Shown: positions 26,894 to 35,831 of the stretch, in pieces | Position numbering within the stretch: the first letter of the stretch is position 1 | How the letters are laid out: the number at the start of each line of letters is the position of its first letter | From: an uncultured Bacteroidia bacterium | Lineage (GTDB): Bacteria; Bacteroidota; Bacteroidia; Bacteroidales; UBA932 | Length of the DNA stretch: 64,000 nucleotides | Direction: 5' to 3' | NCBI GenBank assembly: GCA_902785575.1 | Contig: CACZZF010000012.1 | Coordinates: forward strand, 159,960 to 223,959 | Made by a program: the position numbers and the translations under genes | The notes under the pieces: generated by a model | Databases searched by the model: none | Told to the model about the DNA's origin: nothing | Seen by the model: the letters and a program-made list of their open reading frames with translations, nothing else

Positions 26894-27153
26894 CTGTCGA
26901 ACCTGCCGAAAAACAGAAATGGTTGATAATCAATTTGGTGCGGAAAACGTGTAGCTTAATTGGCTACACGTTTTATGTAATTGACTGAATATCAAGGAGT
27001 CACAAAAGCAGCCTAACACCTGGCCGAAGGGTCTGTCGAGCCTGCCGAAAAACAGAAATAGTTGATAATCAATTTGGTGCAGAAAACGTGTAGCTTAATT
27101 GGCTACACGTTTTATGTAATTAACTGAATATCAAGGAGTCACGAAAGCAGCCC
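26894..27153. repeat. 139-bp direct repeat carrying a 12-bp hairpin
   Basis: Two near-identical copies (about 26894-27014 and 27033-27153, period 139) lie between hsdR and the exported protein gene. They differ at only a handful of positions. Each copy holds a perfect hairpin, AAAACGTGTAGC...GCTACACGTTTT (about 26943-26974 and 27082-27113). No ORF is evident. The hairpins could terminate transcription of the exported protein gene, and the duplication could mark an insertion or a strand-slippage event. The 345 bases between the two genes hold only this and the hsdR promoter. Confidence 0.85.
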
Positions 27154-27181
27154 GAAGGCGGCTTGAAAGGACAGGAAAAGG

Positions 27182-27748
27182 TTAGTTCACTCTTTGTAAC
27201 TCCATTGGCGGCCCTTCTTCAAGGTATTTGTCCATGGATGCGCAGAGTGTGTCGAAAATCTCCTTGCAGCGTTCTCTTGCCGCTTGGACAACCTCTGGGT
27301 TATGGTTCACTCTCCAAAGCCAGGGGCGATTGAAATTGTCATCTTGTTTGGAGAGGTCGGGAATGAAATGGTTATTCCAACCGACCGAGAAATCTTTGAG
27401 TTCGAGTGTTAGGCCATCATTAAGGATATGTATATTCACGGAACAAGTCATGTGTCCTTCTTTTCCAGCAAAGTCGAGTCCATTAATCGCCAGAAAGTAG
27501 CATTTCTCATCATAGCCGACACTCCCTACGAACTCCATATCAATGCCAGAACTCCATCCATATAGGAAACGGTAGATGTCCCCCTTATCTTTATTATTAC
27601 CATCAAGAGTGAATGACCTCCGGAACTCCAGCGGCTCCGGCTCTGCCTTTTCTCTCACCTTGCTGGCCTTGTAACTTTGCCCTGCGGCGGGTAAAACGCA
27701 CAACGCCGCCAGTGCGGCGGCGAGGGCTATATGTATGATCTTTTTCAT
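27182..27748 (-). CDS. Exported protein of unknown function
   Basis: The 188-residue protein has a clear signal peptide (MKKIIHIALAAALAALCVLPAAGQ). The mature part starts with a charged linker and LEFRRSFTLDG, then alternates strands (IDMEFVGSVGYDEKCYFLAINGLDF, MTCSVNIHILNDGLTLELKDFSVGW) before a C-terminal helix (PEVVQAARERCKEIFDTLCASMDKYL). The beta-rich body and terminal helix recall small periplasmic DUF4468-like proteins, but I cannot assign a family. It lies inside the hsd locus on the same strand, followed by the 139-bp repeat. No link to restriction is evident. Confidence 0.7.
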   Translation of the reverse strand: MKKIIHIALAAALAALCVLPAAGQSYKASKVREKAEPEPLEFRRSFTLDGNNKDKGDIYRFLYGWSSGIDMEFVGSVGYDEKCYFLAINGLDFAGKEGHMTCSVNIHILNDGLTLELKDFSVGWNNHFIPDLSKQDDNFNRPWLWRVNHNPEVVQAARERCKEIFDTLCASMDKYLEEGPPMELQRVN

Positions 27749-27889
27749 CGCAAGTAGGTTTTACACAACTGGTCGCAAAAACCCCGCCAGAATCATCCGC
27801 CTTTTAAGGCCGTGGCGACTTCTTAAAGGACAAGGGGGTATGAACTGATCTTTTCAGTAGATTGTTATACTAAATCTTGAAAAGATTTA

Positions 27890-27897
27890 TACCTTTG
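27890..27897 (+). promoter_or_regulatory. TAnnTTTG element before the structured RNA
   Basis: TACCTTTG matches the Bacteroidota -7 element. TTG triplets upstream are at 27862-27864 and 27877-27879, neither at ideal spacing. A palindrome AAATCTT-GA-AAAGATTT overlaps the region just before it (27872-27888). Confidence 0.4.
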
Positions 27898-27975
27898 TAC
27901 TGGAAATGTGTTCTCATAAGTATTGAGACATTAAACAGGCATCTATCCTCTAAATGGATGTCTGTTTCTTTTTAA
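27898..27975 (+). ncRNA. Candidate small RNA or leader ending in an intrinsic terminator
   Basis: After the promoter-like element the sequence forms a 13-bp stem (27933-27945 with 27955-27967, two G-U pairs) with a 9-base loop. A C and a run of six T follow, an intrinsic terminator. The 5' part (27904-27925) is complementary to three blocks around the start of the downstream 43-residue ORF. This fits either a short RNA or an attenuated leader of that ORF. No known family was recognised. Confidence 0.45.
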
Positions 27976-27984
27976 AAGGCCCTT

Positions 27985-28255
27985 AACCGAGGGGAGGTAC
28001 TGAATTCAAGCCTCGAATGTCCTCTCACTATCAATACTTTAATACACATTTCTTATGAGGACATTTTTGACGCTGATTCAATTCTCCGTGAGAGTGGAGG
28101 TTGTGAGGCTTGTCAAAGTGAAGGCGTATATGCGCTGGAGTAATGGCAAGTTTGTAAAGGTTCGGAGCCACTACCGCAGATATTAGAGGTGTCTGAAGTA
28201 GGTTCGTTTTGAACTCGTACCGAAAGGTAGCCTTCTCTTTCCCCTCGGTTTTTAA
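27985..28255 (+). other. Long-range inverted repeat enclosing a micro-ORF
   Basis: Positions 27985-27995 (aaccgagggga) are perfectly complementary to 28240-28250 (tcccctcggtt), which is followed by a T-run. Inside it a second pair, GGTACTGAATTC with GAACTCGTACC, is nearly complementary. The nested stems would close a roughly 265-nt RNA that contains the micro-ORF at 28055-28186. Together with 27749-27984 this accounts for the 570-base gap between the exported protein gene and hsdS. Confidence 0.5.
28055..28186 (+). CDS. 43-residue basic protein (micro-ORF)
   Basis: The ORF starts at ATG 28055 and encodes 43 residues beginning MRTFLTLIQF and ending VKAYMRWSNGKFVKVRSHYRRY. The VKAY...GK.V.VRSHYRRY pattern resembles short basic motifs common in small Bacteroidota proteins, which supports it being translated; this is recognition by eye. 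Net charge is strongly positive, so nucleic-acid binding is possible. Its start codon lies in a segment (cttatgag, 28053-28060) complementary to 27913-27920 of the leader, so translation could be structurally controlled. Confidence 0.5.
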   Translation: MRTFLTLIQFSVRVEVVRLVKVKAYMRWSNGKFVKVRSHYRRY

Positions 28256-28283
28256 ATTTGCGATTATTTGATAGCAGATCCTC

Positions 28284-28310
28284 AGATCCTTCGCTTCGCT
28301 CAGGATGACA
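28284..28310. repeat. Dispersed palindromic repeat downstream of hsdS
   Basis: GATCCTTCGCTTCGCTCAGG and following ATGACAG is the consensus-like copy of the family. It ends 11 bases before the hsdS stop codon. Confidence 0.8.
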
Positions 28311-28320
28311 GTGGCGGGAA

Positions 28321-29433
28321 TCAGTTGAACCAGAAGTCCATACGGCTGTTGAAGAGGGTTTCGGTTTCCACGATTGACCGCTTCACCAGTTCCTTTTGTT
28401 TCTCAATTGCTTCAACCTTTTGGGCGAATTCATTTTGGAGGGAAAGAGGAGGGACAGGAATAACAACCGATTGAAACTCTTTCGCATTTATATTCGCCTG
28501 ATTTACAGCCCCTTTTGCGAGATTTCTGAACACTTTTTTATAGCGAGAGGTGTTCAGTGTCCGTACCAGATACACGGGAAGAACTAACCGATTAAGACGG
28601 ACCCGGATGATGTATCCTGCAATGACCATTTCCTCATCTAAATCAAAAAGACAGGTTTTCCCAACAAGGTCAAGACTATTAGTGCGGTTGAAAAGGACAT
28701 CGCCCTTACGAACAATGCATTTCTCAATCTCATTATCTGGAATATCTATACGTTTGATGTCGGTAAGGTCTATGGAGCCTTCGTATGTCAGGTTTCCCAT
28801 ACGAAGGTAGGTGTATTTTCCGCCATCACACGCTGGGCGACTTGTTCCATAACGAACATCCGTACAGAAGCTGCCGATATTACTTGTTTCCCATCCCTTC
28901 TCATTGGTGATGGGGTCCCCGAACATATCGTAGAAGATAGATTGGGCCAGCTTGTTCAGCTCTTCCAGTTGTTGTTTCTTCTTCTCAATGATACCGGTCA
29001 AGCAATCCAGTTCGGCAACAATCTTCTCCTGCTCGGCGATGGGAGGGATAGGTATCTGCAAACGCCGGAAAGAGGGCATATCAAGGTTTTTCTGTGCGAC
29101 ACCCTTTCCCATTGCATAGATGGCGTCATTATTTGCCAATAGGGCCTTATCAACGAAAGATTGGCGAAGAGACCTATTGTCTTTGGTACTGACAGACAAG
29201 CCGCTATCGTTGAGGAAGAACTTCCCACTTACAAAGCGTGTGCATTTTGGCGACATTGCAAAGCGAGAAACGATGAAACAATCTTCTCGGTTGTACCTAT
29301 CAACCTTGAATGTTGCACCACCTCCTCCATAGACAAAGTATGTGGAGCCCTTCTCGTTCTTCTGCACTACTCTGGTCCCGTAGTCAATGGAGCAGACATC
29401 ATCCAATTGCCTATATTCCCAATCCTGTCTCAT
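28321..29433 (-). CDS. hsdS: Type I restriction-modification specificity subunit
   Basis: The 370-residue protein has two target-recognition domains (about residues 5-130 and 185-330), each followed by a conserved helical spacer: PIPPIAEQEKIVAELDCLTGIIEKKKQQLEELNKLAQSIFYDMFGD and PVPPLSLQNEFAQKVEAIEKQKELVKRSI. Each domain reads half of a bipartite DNA target. Its start is three bases after the hsdM stop. I see no second or partial hsdS and no inverted repeats in it, so phase variation by inversion is not indicated here. Confidence 0.93.
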   Translation of the reverse strand: MRQDWEYRQLDDVCSIDYGTRVVQKNEKGSTYFVYGGGGATFKVDRYNREDCFIVSRFAMSPKCTRFVSGKFFLNDSGLSVSTKDNRSLRQSFVDKALLANNDAIYAMGKGVAQKNLDMPSFRRLQIPIPPIAEQEKIVAELDCLTGIIEKKKQQLEELNKLAQSIFYDMFGDPITNEKGWETSNIGSFCTDVRYGTSRPACDGGKYTYLRMGNLTYEGSIDLTDIKRIDIPDNEIEKCIVRKGDVLFNRTNSLDLVGKTCLFDLDEEMVIAGYIIRVRLNRLVLPVYLVRTLNTSRYKKVFRNLAKGAVNQANINAKEFQSVVIPVPPLSLQNEFAQKVEAIEKQKELVKRSIVETETLFNSRMDFWFN

Positions 29434-29436
29434 CGC

Positions 29437-30930
29437 CTACAAGAACTTGGCACGGAACTCTGCAAGAGCTGCGTTAATTTCACTTTCAAGGACTTCTATG
29501 CGGCCAAGGATGACATCCGGCTGCACGTATTCCACAACCTCACGCTCAACCTCCTTGTACTTGTTCATTGACAGGACGTAATCGTTGTCCTGTATCTCGC
29601 CCACCGGCACGAGGAAGCTCTTGTCCTTACGGGTCCGGCTCTCTTCGCCCGCAAGGTTATTGTACCGGGCGATGATGTCCGGGATGTCGTTCTCCTGCAC
29701 CTCCGTCCTCTTCTGGTCCAAGGAATACCCGTCAGCCTGCATATCGTAGAACCAAACCTTGTCAGTTCCACCGGCATTGGTCTTGGTGAAGATGAGGATG
29801 GCCGTGGAGACACCGGAATATGGCTGGAACACACCGGAAGGCATTGAGATAACCGCCTGCAATCTCTGGTTGTCAATCAGCTCCTTCCGTAGAGCGAGAT
29901 GAGCGTTGGAATTTCCGAATAGTACTCCATCCGGGACAATGCTCGCGCATCGGCCTCCCAGTTGCAGCATCCTCACGAACAAGGCAACGAACAGGAGCTC
30001 TGTCTTCTTGGTATTCGTGATGGTGAGAAGACTCTTGGCCGTATCCTCACTGTCAATGCTTCCGGCAAAGGGCGGATTCGCGAGACAGAGCGTGTAGCGG
30101 TCCGTATCGGTGTTGCTGGAAGAAAGGCTGTCTCTCCAAGCGATCTCCGGCTCATCCACACCGTGCAGCATCAGGTTCATCGCACCGATCCGCAGCATCG
30201 TGGTATCCGTGTCAAAGCCGTGGAACATCCCCTTTTTGTAATGGTCAGCGTGTTCCTTTTTCAGCAGCTCGCTCTTATAGTGGTCCGTGATGTACTTGGC
30301 GCTCTCCACGATGAAACCGGCACTTCCCATAGCAGGGTCGCAAATCTCATCCTTCAAGGTCGGCTTCATCAGCTCCACCATCATCCGGATTATGTGGCGA
30401 GGGGTCCTGAACTGGCCGTTGTTCCCGGATGCCGCCATTTTCCCGAGGACGTACTCATAGACATCGCCCATCGCATCCCGGTTGTTCATATCCAGCGCAT
30501 CCACACCATCCACAATCTTCACGAGGGTCCTGGGGTTCTGGATGAGGAATACGGCATCCTGCATATACTTGGAATAGGCCGAGGACTTCCCGGAGTTGAG
30601 GTTCTTGATGAACACGAAGGCATCGTTGCGGATCGTGTTAAACATCGTGTTGGGGTCCTGGTTCTTGAATACGTGCCAGCGCAAGATCTCGTAGGGAACA
30701 TCCTTGTCGGTGTCCGGATTGTGCCAGTTGCCTTCCTTGAACACCGGGTCGTCAATGGCAGCACCGAGAAGGGCGGCGTTGGCCTCCTTCTTCATCTGCG
30801 CGTCGTCCAGCATCTTCATGAAGAACAGGTAGGTCATCTGTTCCAGCACGGTCAGGGAGTTGGTAATGCCTCCCGTCCAGAAGGTATCCCATATCTGGTC
30901 TATACGGTTCTTAATCTCACCGGTAATCAT
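29437..30930 (-). CDS. hsdM: Type I restriction-modification methyltransferase subunit
   Basis: The 497-residue protein has an N-terminal helical HsdM_N domain (about 1-130) and an N6-adenine methyltransferase domain with SAM motif CDPAMGSAGFIVESA (about 198-212) and catalytic motif CLANPPFAGS (NPPF). It modifies adenine in the target chosen by HsdS and is part of the M2S1 core. It is the first gene of the hsdMS pair and ends three bases before hsdS. It begins 23 bases downstream of the murA stop on the same strand. Confidence 0.94.
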   Translation of the reverse strand: MITGEIKNRIDQIWDTFWTGGITNSLTVLEQMTYLFFMKMLDDAQMKKEANAALLGAAIDDPVFKEGNWHNPDTDKDVPYEILRWHVFKNQDPNTMFNTIRNDAFVFIKNLNSGKSSAYSKYMQDAVFLIQNPRTLVKIVDGVDALDMNNRDAMGDVYEYVLGKMAASGNNGQFRTPRHIIRMMVELMKPTLKDEICDPAMGSAGFIVESAKYITDHYKSELLKKEHADHYKKGMFHGFDTDTTMLRIGAMNLMLHGVDEPEIAWRDSLSSSNTDTDRYTLCLANPPFAGSIDSEDTAKSLLTITNTKKTELLFVALFVRMLQLGGRCASIVPDGVLFGNSNAHLALRKELIDNQRLQAVISMPSGVFQPYSGVSTAILIFTKTNAGGTDKVWFYDMQADGYSLDQKRTEVQENDIPDIIARYNNLAGEESRTRKDKSFLVPVGEIQDNDYVLSMNKYKEVEREVVEYVQPDVILGRIEVLESEINAALAEFRAKFL

Positions 30931-30953
30931 CTTGTGTATTTGGTATTTTCTTG

Positions 30954-32267
30954 CTATTTCCTGACGATACGGGCGCCGAGGGCGTTGAGGCGGTTCTCGA
31001 TGTCCTGGTAGCCTCGGTCGATCTGCTCGATATTCCCGATCTCACTTGTGCCCTTGGCCGACATCGCGGCCAAAAGCAAAGCGATACCGGCCCTGATATC
31101 CGGCGAAAGCATACGGCCGCTCCTGAGCTGGAACTTATGGTCGTGGCCTATTACGACAGCCCTATGAGGATCGCAAAGGATTATCTGGGCACCCATGTCA
31201 ATCAGGCGGTCGACAAAGAACAGCCTGCTCTCGAACATCTTCTGGTGAATAAGCACACTCCCCCGGCACTGGGTAGCGACAACCAGGATGACGCTCAGAA
31301 GGTCAGGCGTAAGTCCCGGCCAAGGGGCATCAGCGATAGTCATGATCGAGCCATCCATAAATGATTCAATCACATAGCTTTCCTGCTCCGGAACAAATAT
31401 GTCATCGCCCTTCTGCTCAAGCTTGACACCAAGCCTGCGAAAACTCTCGGGAATAATACCCAGGTTCGTGTATGAAGTGTCCTTGATCGTAATCGAGCTC
31501 TGGCAAAGAGCGGCCATGCCAATGAAACTACCGACCTCGATCATGTCTGGAAGGATCTTATGGGACGCCCCATGAAGGCGGGATACTCCCGTGATAGTCA
31601 AAAGATTGGAACCGATACCCTCAATCTTCGCGCCCATAGCCGTCAACATCTTGGAAAGCTGCTGGATATACGGCTCGCAAGCGGCATTGTAAATCACTGT
31701 CTTTCCCTCGGCGAGACAGGCAGCCATAAGGATGTTGGCCGTACCGGTAACGGAGGCCTCATCAAGGAGCATGTACTTGCCTGTCAAGTGTTTCCCTTCA
31801 GGCAGCTGCAACCTGTAAGCCTTTCGGGTGGTGTCATAATCAAGATCGGCGCCAAGAGACATAAGGCCGGAAATATGGGTGTCAACCCTACGGCGTCCAA
31901 TCTTATCTCCACCAGGCTTGGGGAACCATACCCTGCCCACTCTAGCCAGAAGCGGTCCCGCGACCATGACAGAACCTCTCAAAGTCGAGCACATCCGCAC
32001 GAACTCCTGGCTCTCTATGAAATCCAGTTTCAGTTTCTCTGCCTTGAATGTATACTCTCCCTCCGATTTCCTGCAGACCTGGACACCCATCATCTGGAGC
32101 AAAGAGATAAGGTTCTTGACATCAAGTATTTCCGGGACATTGGACATCTGAACCTCCTCAGTAGTGAGAAGAACGGCACTAATGACCTCAAGCGCCTCGT
32201 TCTTTGCTCCCTGAGGGGCTATGGTCCCGCTCAGTTTATGCCCGCCTTCGATAATAAAAGAACTCAT
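30954..32267 (-). CDS. murA: UDP-N-acetylglucosamine 1-carboxyvinyltransferase
   Basis: The 437-residue EPSP-fold enzyme begins MSSFIIEGGHKLSGTI...GAKNEAL with the catalytic Lys22/Asn23 pair, and contains STLRGSVMVAGPLLARVGRV. The active-site loop reads PKPGGDKIGRRRVDTH, where position 121 is Asp instead of the fosfomycin-reactive Cys of E. coli MurA. This predicts an active enzyme with intrinsic fosfomycin insensitivity. It performs the first committed step of peptidoglycan synthesis. murB lies 11 bases upstream on the same strand, so they form an operon. Confidence 0.94.
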   Translation of the reverse strand: MSSFIIEGGHKLSGTIAPQGAKNEALEVISAVLLTTEEVQMSNVPEILDVKNLISLLQMMGVQVCRKSEGEYTFKAEKLKLDFIESQEFVRMCSTLRGSVMVAGPLLARVGRVWFPKPGGDKIGRRRVDTHISGLMSLGADLDYDTTRKAYRLQLPEGKHLTGKYMLLDEASVTGTANILMAACLAEGKTVIYNAACEPYIQQLSKMLTAMGAKIEGIGSNLLTITGVSRLHGASHKILPDMIEVGSFIGMAALCQSSITIKDTSYTNLGIIPESFRRLGVKLEQKGDDIFVPEQESYVIESFMDGSIMTIADAPWPGLTPDLLSVILVVATQCRGSVLIHQKMFESRLFFVDRLIDMGAQIILCDPHRAVVIGHDHKFQLRSGRMLSPDIRAGIALLLAAMSAKGTSEIGNIEQIDRGYQDIENRLNALGARIVRK

Positions 32268-32278
32268 GGTTATCAGTT

Positions 32279-33310
32279 TTAAACATATTCGACTTCACGG
32301 TTCAGATCAACCCCGAACCTTTCTTTGACGGAAGACCGGATGCCCTCCGCAAGCGACATCACATCCTCCGGTATCGCTGAACCCGTCCAATTCACGATCA
32401 CCAACGGCTGCTTGATATAGACAGCTGCCCCTCCCCTGCTCATGCCCTTCCAACCACACTTATCAATGAGCCATGCCGCCGGAATCTTGACGGTACCATC
32501 TTCCAACTCAAAATGAGGCACGGGGCCTAAGGAGTCCTTATCGGCTATCTCACGGACAACCGAGAAGGCTTCAGGAGAGACACAAGGATTCCTGAAAAAG
32601 CTCCCAGCGCTCCCAAGTTCATCGACCTCCGGAAGTTTCCCTTTGCGGATGGAAGTCACTGTCTCCCTGACCATCGCGGGAGTCAGCTCAGAAGGGACAT
32701 CGGTCCCGAAGCGCTCCAAAACGGCCTCCCTGACGTGGCCGTAATCGAGCACAGGCGCCGGCTCAGGAGACACCCTGAAAACAACTCCGGTCACGACATA
32801 TCTCCATTTCCAGTCATGCTTGAAACGGGAATCACGGTAAGCATATTCACATTCGGATCCGGGGATGGTGATCAGAGTGGCGTCCTTGATGTCGACGCAT
32901 TCAACCGATTCGATCAGCTCGCAGGCTTCTTTCCCGTAGGCTCCGATATTCTGGACGGCGGAAGCTCCGACTTCTCCGGGAATATATGACAGATTCTCCG
33001 GTCCCCACAGGTTATTGTCGGCGCACCAGGCGCAGAAATCATCCCATACCACTCCAGCGTCCACGTGAACCCGGTCCGGCCCAAGACGACGGATCCCTTT
33101 CATCGAACAGTGTAGGACTGTACCTGGGAAATCTTTGGTGAACAACAAGTTACTCCCACCTCCGATAGGAAACAAAGGTCGGGGAAGAGAAGGATCGGCT
33201 ATAGCGTCCCTCAACTCGTCCACACTTGACCATTCAACAAGACAACGGCTGGAGACATTCATCCTGAAAGTGTTCATGCCAGTCAGATCGACGTTGAAAC
33301 AAGTTCTCAT
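32279..33310 (-). CDS. murB: UDP-N-acetylenolpyruvoylglucosamine reductase
   Basis: The 343-residue FAD enzyme has PLFPIGGGSNLLFTKDF (FAD loop), ENLSYIPGEVGASAVQNIGAYG, AYRDSRFK, and the catalytic Ser in ELGSAGSFFRNP. It reduces the enolpyruvyl group made by MurA to give UDP-MurNAc. I prefer ATG 33310 (MRTCFNVDLTGMNTF), since the longer frame adds a segment without family resemblance that overlaps dnaK. It is the gene directly upstream of murA. Confidence 0.93.
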   Translation of the reverse strand: MRTCFNVDLTGMNTFRMNVSSRCLVEWSSVDELRDAIADPSLPRPLFPIGGGSNLLFTKDFPGTVLHCSMKGIRRLGPDRVHVDAGVVWDDFCAWCADNNLWGPENLSYIPGEVGASAVQNIGAYGKEACELIESVECVDIKDATLITIPGSECEYAYRDSRFKHDWKWRYVVTGVVFRVSPEPAPVLDYGHVREAVLERFGTDVPSELTPAMVRETVTSIRKGKLPEVDELGSAGSFFRNPCVSPEAFSVVREIADKDSLGPVPHFELEDGTVKIPAAWLIDKCGWKGMSRGGAAVYIKQPLVIVNWTGSAIPEDVMSLAEGIRSSVKERFGVDLNREVEYV

Positions 33311-33380
33311 ATTCACAAATATACAAAAAAAATCTCCGGAAGTCGAAACACCTCCGGAGACTAATGAATATGTCCCGATA

Positions 33381-35261
33381 TTACTGCTCGTCAGGTCCCT
33401 GATCCTGCGGTCCGGGCTGAGGGCCCTGAGGGCCAGCTTGAGGACCATAAGGATTCTGTCCGGCACCCTGCTGAGCCTGGTACATCTTCTCGAAAGCCTT
33501 GCTGAGAGCCTCGGAATACCTGTCGATGTCGGCGAGATTCTGAGTCTTGACCGCCTCCTTCAGGAGGTTGACATTGCTTTCCACCTCGGCTTTAACATCA
33601 GCGGGAACCTTGTCGCCGTTGTCTTTCAGGAACTTCTCAGCCTGGAAGCAGAGAGCGTCAGCGTTGTTGATCTTATCCACCCTCTCCTTGGCGGCCTGGT
33701 CGGCGGCCTCGTTGGCCTTTGCCTCGTCACGCATCCTCTGAATCTCGGCGTCGGAAAGGCCGGAAGAAGCCTCAATCCTGATGTTCTGCTGCTTTCCGGT
33801 AGCCTTATCCTTAGCGGATACGTTCAAAATACCGTTGGCGTCGATATCGAAAGTGACCTCAATCTGAGGGATTCCTCTCGGAGCCGGAGCGATGCCATCC
33901 AAATGGAACAGACCGAGTTCCTTATTGTCCTTGGCCATCGGACGCTCGCCCTGGAGAACATGGATCTCAACTGAAGGCTGATTGTCAGCGGCGGTCGAGA
34001 ACACCTGGCTCTTGTGGGTCGGGATAGTCGTGTTGGCGTCGATAAGCTTTGTCATAACGCCACCGAGGGTCTCGATACCGAGAGAAAGCGGGGTAACATC
34101 GAGAAGGAGGACATCCTTGACATCACCGGCGAGAACACCGCCCTGGATGGATGCGCCGATTGCGACAACCTCGTCCGGATTGACACTCTTGTTGGGCTCT
34201 TTCCCGAAGAAGTCCTTGACAAGCTGCTGGACCTTAGGGATACGAGTTGAACCTCCGACGAGAAGGACCTCGTCAATATCGGAAGCCTGGAGACCGGCGT
34301 CGCGGAGAGCGATGCGGCAAGGCTCGATGGACCTCTGGAACAGGTTGTCGCAGATCTGCTCGAACTTGGCCCTGGTCAAAGTCTTCACAAGATGCTTGGG
34401 GATACCGTCGACAGGCATGATGTACGGAAGGTTGATCTCGGTCGAGGTCTGGTTGGAGAGCTCGATCTTAGCCTTTTCCGCGGCCTCTTTCAGCCTCTGG
34501 AGAGCCATAGGATCCTTCTTGAGGTCGATCCCACCGTTCTCGGCGGCGAACTCGGCGGCCAGCCAGTTGATAATCTCCTGGTCGAAGTCATCACCACCCA
34601 GGTGAGTGTCACCATTCGTGGACTTGACCTCGAACACACCGCCACCCAACTCAAGAATGGAGATATCGAAGGTACCGCCACCAAGGTCGTAGACAGCGAC
34701 CTTCATGTCCTTGTTCTTCTTGTCAAGGCCATAAGCAAGAGCGGCGGCTGTAGGCTCATTAATGATCCTCTTGACATCGAGACCGGCGATCTTGCCAGCC
34801 TCTTTGGTGGCCTGACGCTGTGAGTCAGAGAAGTAAGCCGGGACAGTGATGACAGCCTCTGTCACATCCTGACGGAGATAGTCCTCAGCGGTTTTCTTCA
34901 TCTTCTGAAGAATCATAGCGGAGATCTCCTGAGGGGAATAAAGCTTGCCGTTGATGTCCACCCTGGGGGTGTTGTTCTCTCCCCTGACGACTTTATAAGG
35001 AACACGGCTGACCTCTTTTGTCACCTGGTCATAGGTCTCACCCATGAACCTTTTGATCGAGAAAACAGTGTTCTGAGGGTTGGTGATAGCCTGACGTTTC
35101 GCGGGGTTACCGATCTTCCTCTCTCCGCCGTCAGTGAAAGCCACGACTGAAGGAGTGGTCCTCTCGCCCTCGTTATTGATTATGACGGTAGGCTGGTTGC
35201 CTTCCATGACCGAAACGCACGAATTGGTGGTTCCAAGGTCGATTCCAATGATTTTTCCCAT
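33381..35261 (-). CDS. dnaK: Molecular chaperone DnaK (Hsp70)
   Basis: The 626-residue protein begins [20 protein letters not shown] and contains [33 protein letters not shown] and the substrate domain motif [21 protein letters not shown]. The C-terminus is Gly/Pro/Gln-rich and ends GPDEQ. It folds proteins with DnaJ and GrpE, neither of which is adjacent. A hairpin-type terminator lies in the gap upstream. Length is normal. Confidence 0.97.
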   Translation of the reverse strand: MGKIIGIDLGTTNSCVSVMEGNQPTVIINNEGERTTPSVVAFTDGGERKIGNPAKRQAITNPQNTVFSIKRFMGETYDQVTKEVSRVPYKVVRGENNTPRVDINGKLYSPQEISAMILQKMKKTAEDYLRQDVTEAVITVPAYFSDSQRQATKEAGKIAGLDVKRIINEPTAAALAYGLDKKNKDMKVAVYDLGGGTFDISILELGGGVFEVKSTNGDTHLGGDDFDQEIINWLAAEFAAENGGIDLKKDPMALQRLKEAAEKAKIELSNQTSTEINLPYIMPVDGIPKHLVKTLTRAKFEQICDNLFQRSIEPCRIALRDAGLQASDIDEVLLVGGSTRIPKVQQLVKDFFGKEPNKSVNPDEVVAIGASIQGGVLAGDVKDVLLLDVTPLSLGIETLGGVMTKLIDANTTIPTHKSQVFSTAADNQPSVEIHVLQGERPMAKDNKELGLFHLDGIAPAPRGIPQIEVTFDIDANGILNVSAKDKATGKQQNIRIEASSGLSDAEIQRMRDEAKANEAADQAAKERVDKINNADALCFQAEKFLKDNGDKVPADVKAEVESNVNLLKEAVKTQNLADIDRYSEALSKAFEKMYQAQQGAGQNPYGPQAGPQGPQPGPQDQGPDEQ

Positions 35262-35295
35262 ATTCTTTTCTCCTTTTATTGTTTACAAAATAAAT

Positions 35296-35323
35296 CCGGG
35301 GCTGACACACCAGTCAGCCTCGG
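35296..35323 (-). terminator. Hairpin terminator between queF and dnaK
   Basis: An 11-bp stem (35296-35306 with 35313-35323, one mismatch-like G-A position) with a 6-base loop is followed on the minus strand by an AT-rich ATTTATTTT stretch. It would end the queuosine operon before dnaK. Confidence 0.6.
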
Positions 35324-35368
35324 ATGAAACAACCAATGTTATGCCAAGCCGGGAAGGCTGACAATTTG

Positions 35369-35827
35369 TCACTCGTGGACGGCGAACCGCTGTTTGGCGA
35401 GTGCCTCGTAGTCAGTCCCGGGACGGCCGTAATTGACATAGGGATGGATGGATATGCCACCTCTAGGGGTAAACAGACCAAGTACCTCGATGTACTTAGG
35501 ATCCATCAGCCGGACAAGGTCATTGAGGATTATATTGACACAATCCTCATGGAATCCGCCATGGTTGCGGAAACTGAAAAGATAGAGTTTCAGGCTCTTG
35601 CTCTCGACCATTCTGATGTCGGGAATATAGCTGATCCTGATCTCGGCGAAATCCGGCTGCCCGGTAATAGGGCACAACGTAGTGAACTCAGGGCAATTGA
35701 ACCTCACCCAATAATCACGGCCGGGATGCATGTTCTCGAAGGTCTCAAGGACCTCGGGAGCGTAATCCATCTTATATCGGGTCTCGTGGCCAAGAGCCTC
35801 AAGCCCTTCTTTCTTCCTGTCTTCCAT
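35369..35827 (-). CDS. queF: NADPH-dependent 7-cyano-7-deazaguanine reductase
   Basis: The 152-residue type-I QueF has [21 protein letters not shown], with the catalytic Cys (thioimide) and Asp, and the [20 protein letters not shown] signature with the QueF motif. It reduces preQ0 to preQ1, the last free-base step before insertion into tRNA as queuosine. It follows the precursor transporter gene by four bases. It is probably controlled by the preQ1-like leader upstream of the operon. Confidence 0.95.
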   Translation of the reverse strand: MEDRKKEGLEALGHETRYKMDYAPEVLETFENMHPGRDYWVRFNCPEFTTLCPITGQPDFAEIRISYIPDIRMVESKSLKLYLFSFRNHGGFHEDCVNIILNDLVRLMDPKYIEVLGLFTPRGGISIHPYVNYGRPGTDYEALAKQRFAVHE

Positions 35828-35831
35828 ATTA

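Noticed and set aside
28321..29433. Possible phase-variable hsdS by inversion
   Set aside because: No second hsdS, no recombinase and no inverted repeats between target domains in this window.
29962..31011. 349-codon plus-strand ORF opposite hsdM and the end of murA
   Set aside because: Antisense shadow of clear methyltransferase and MurA coding sequence.
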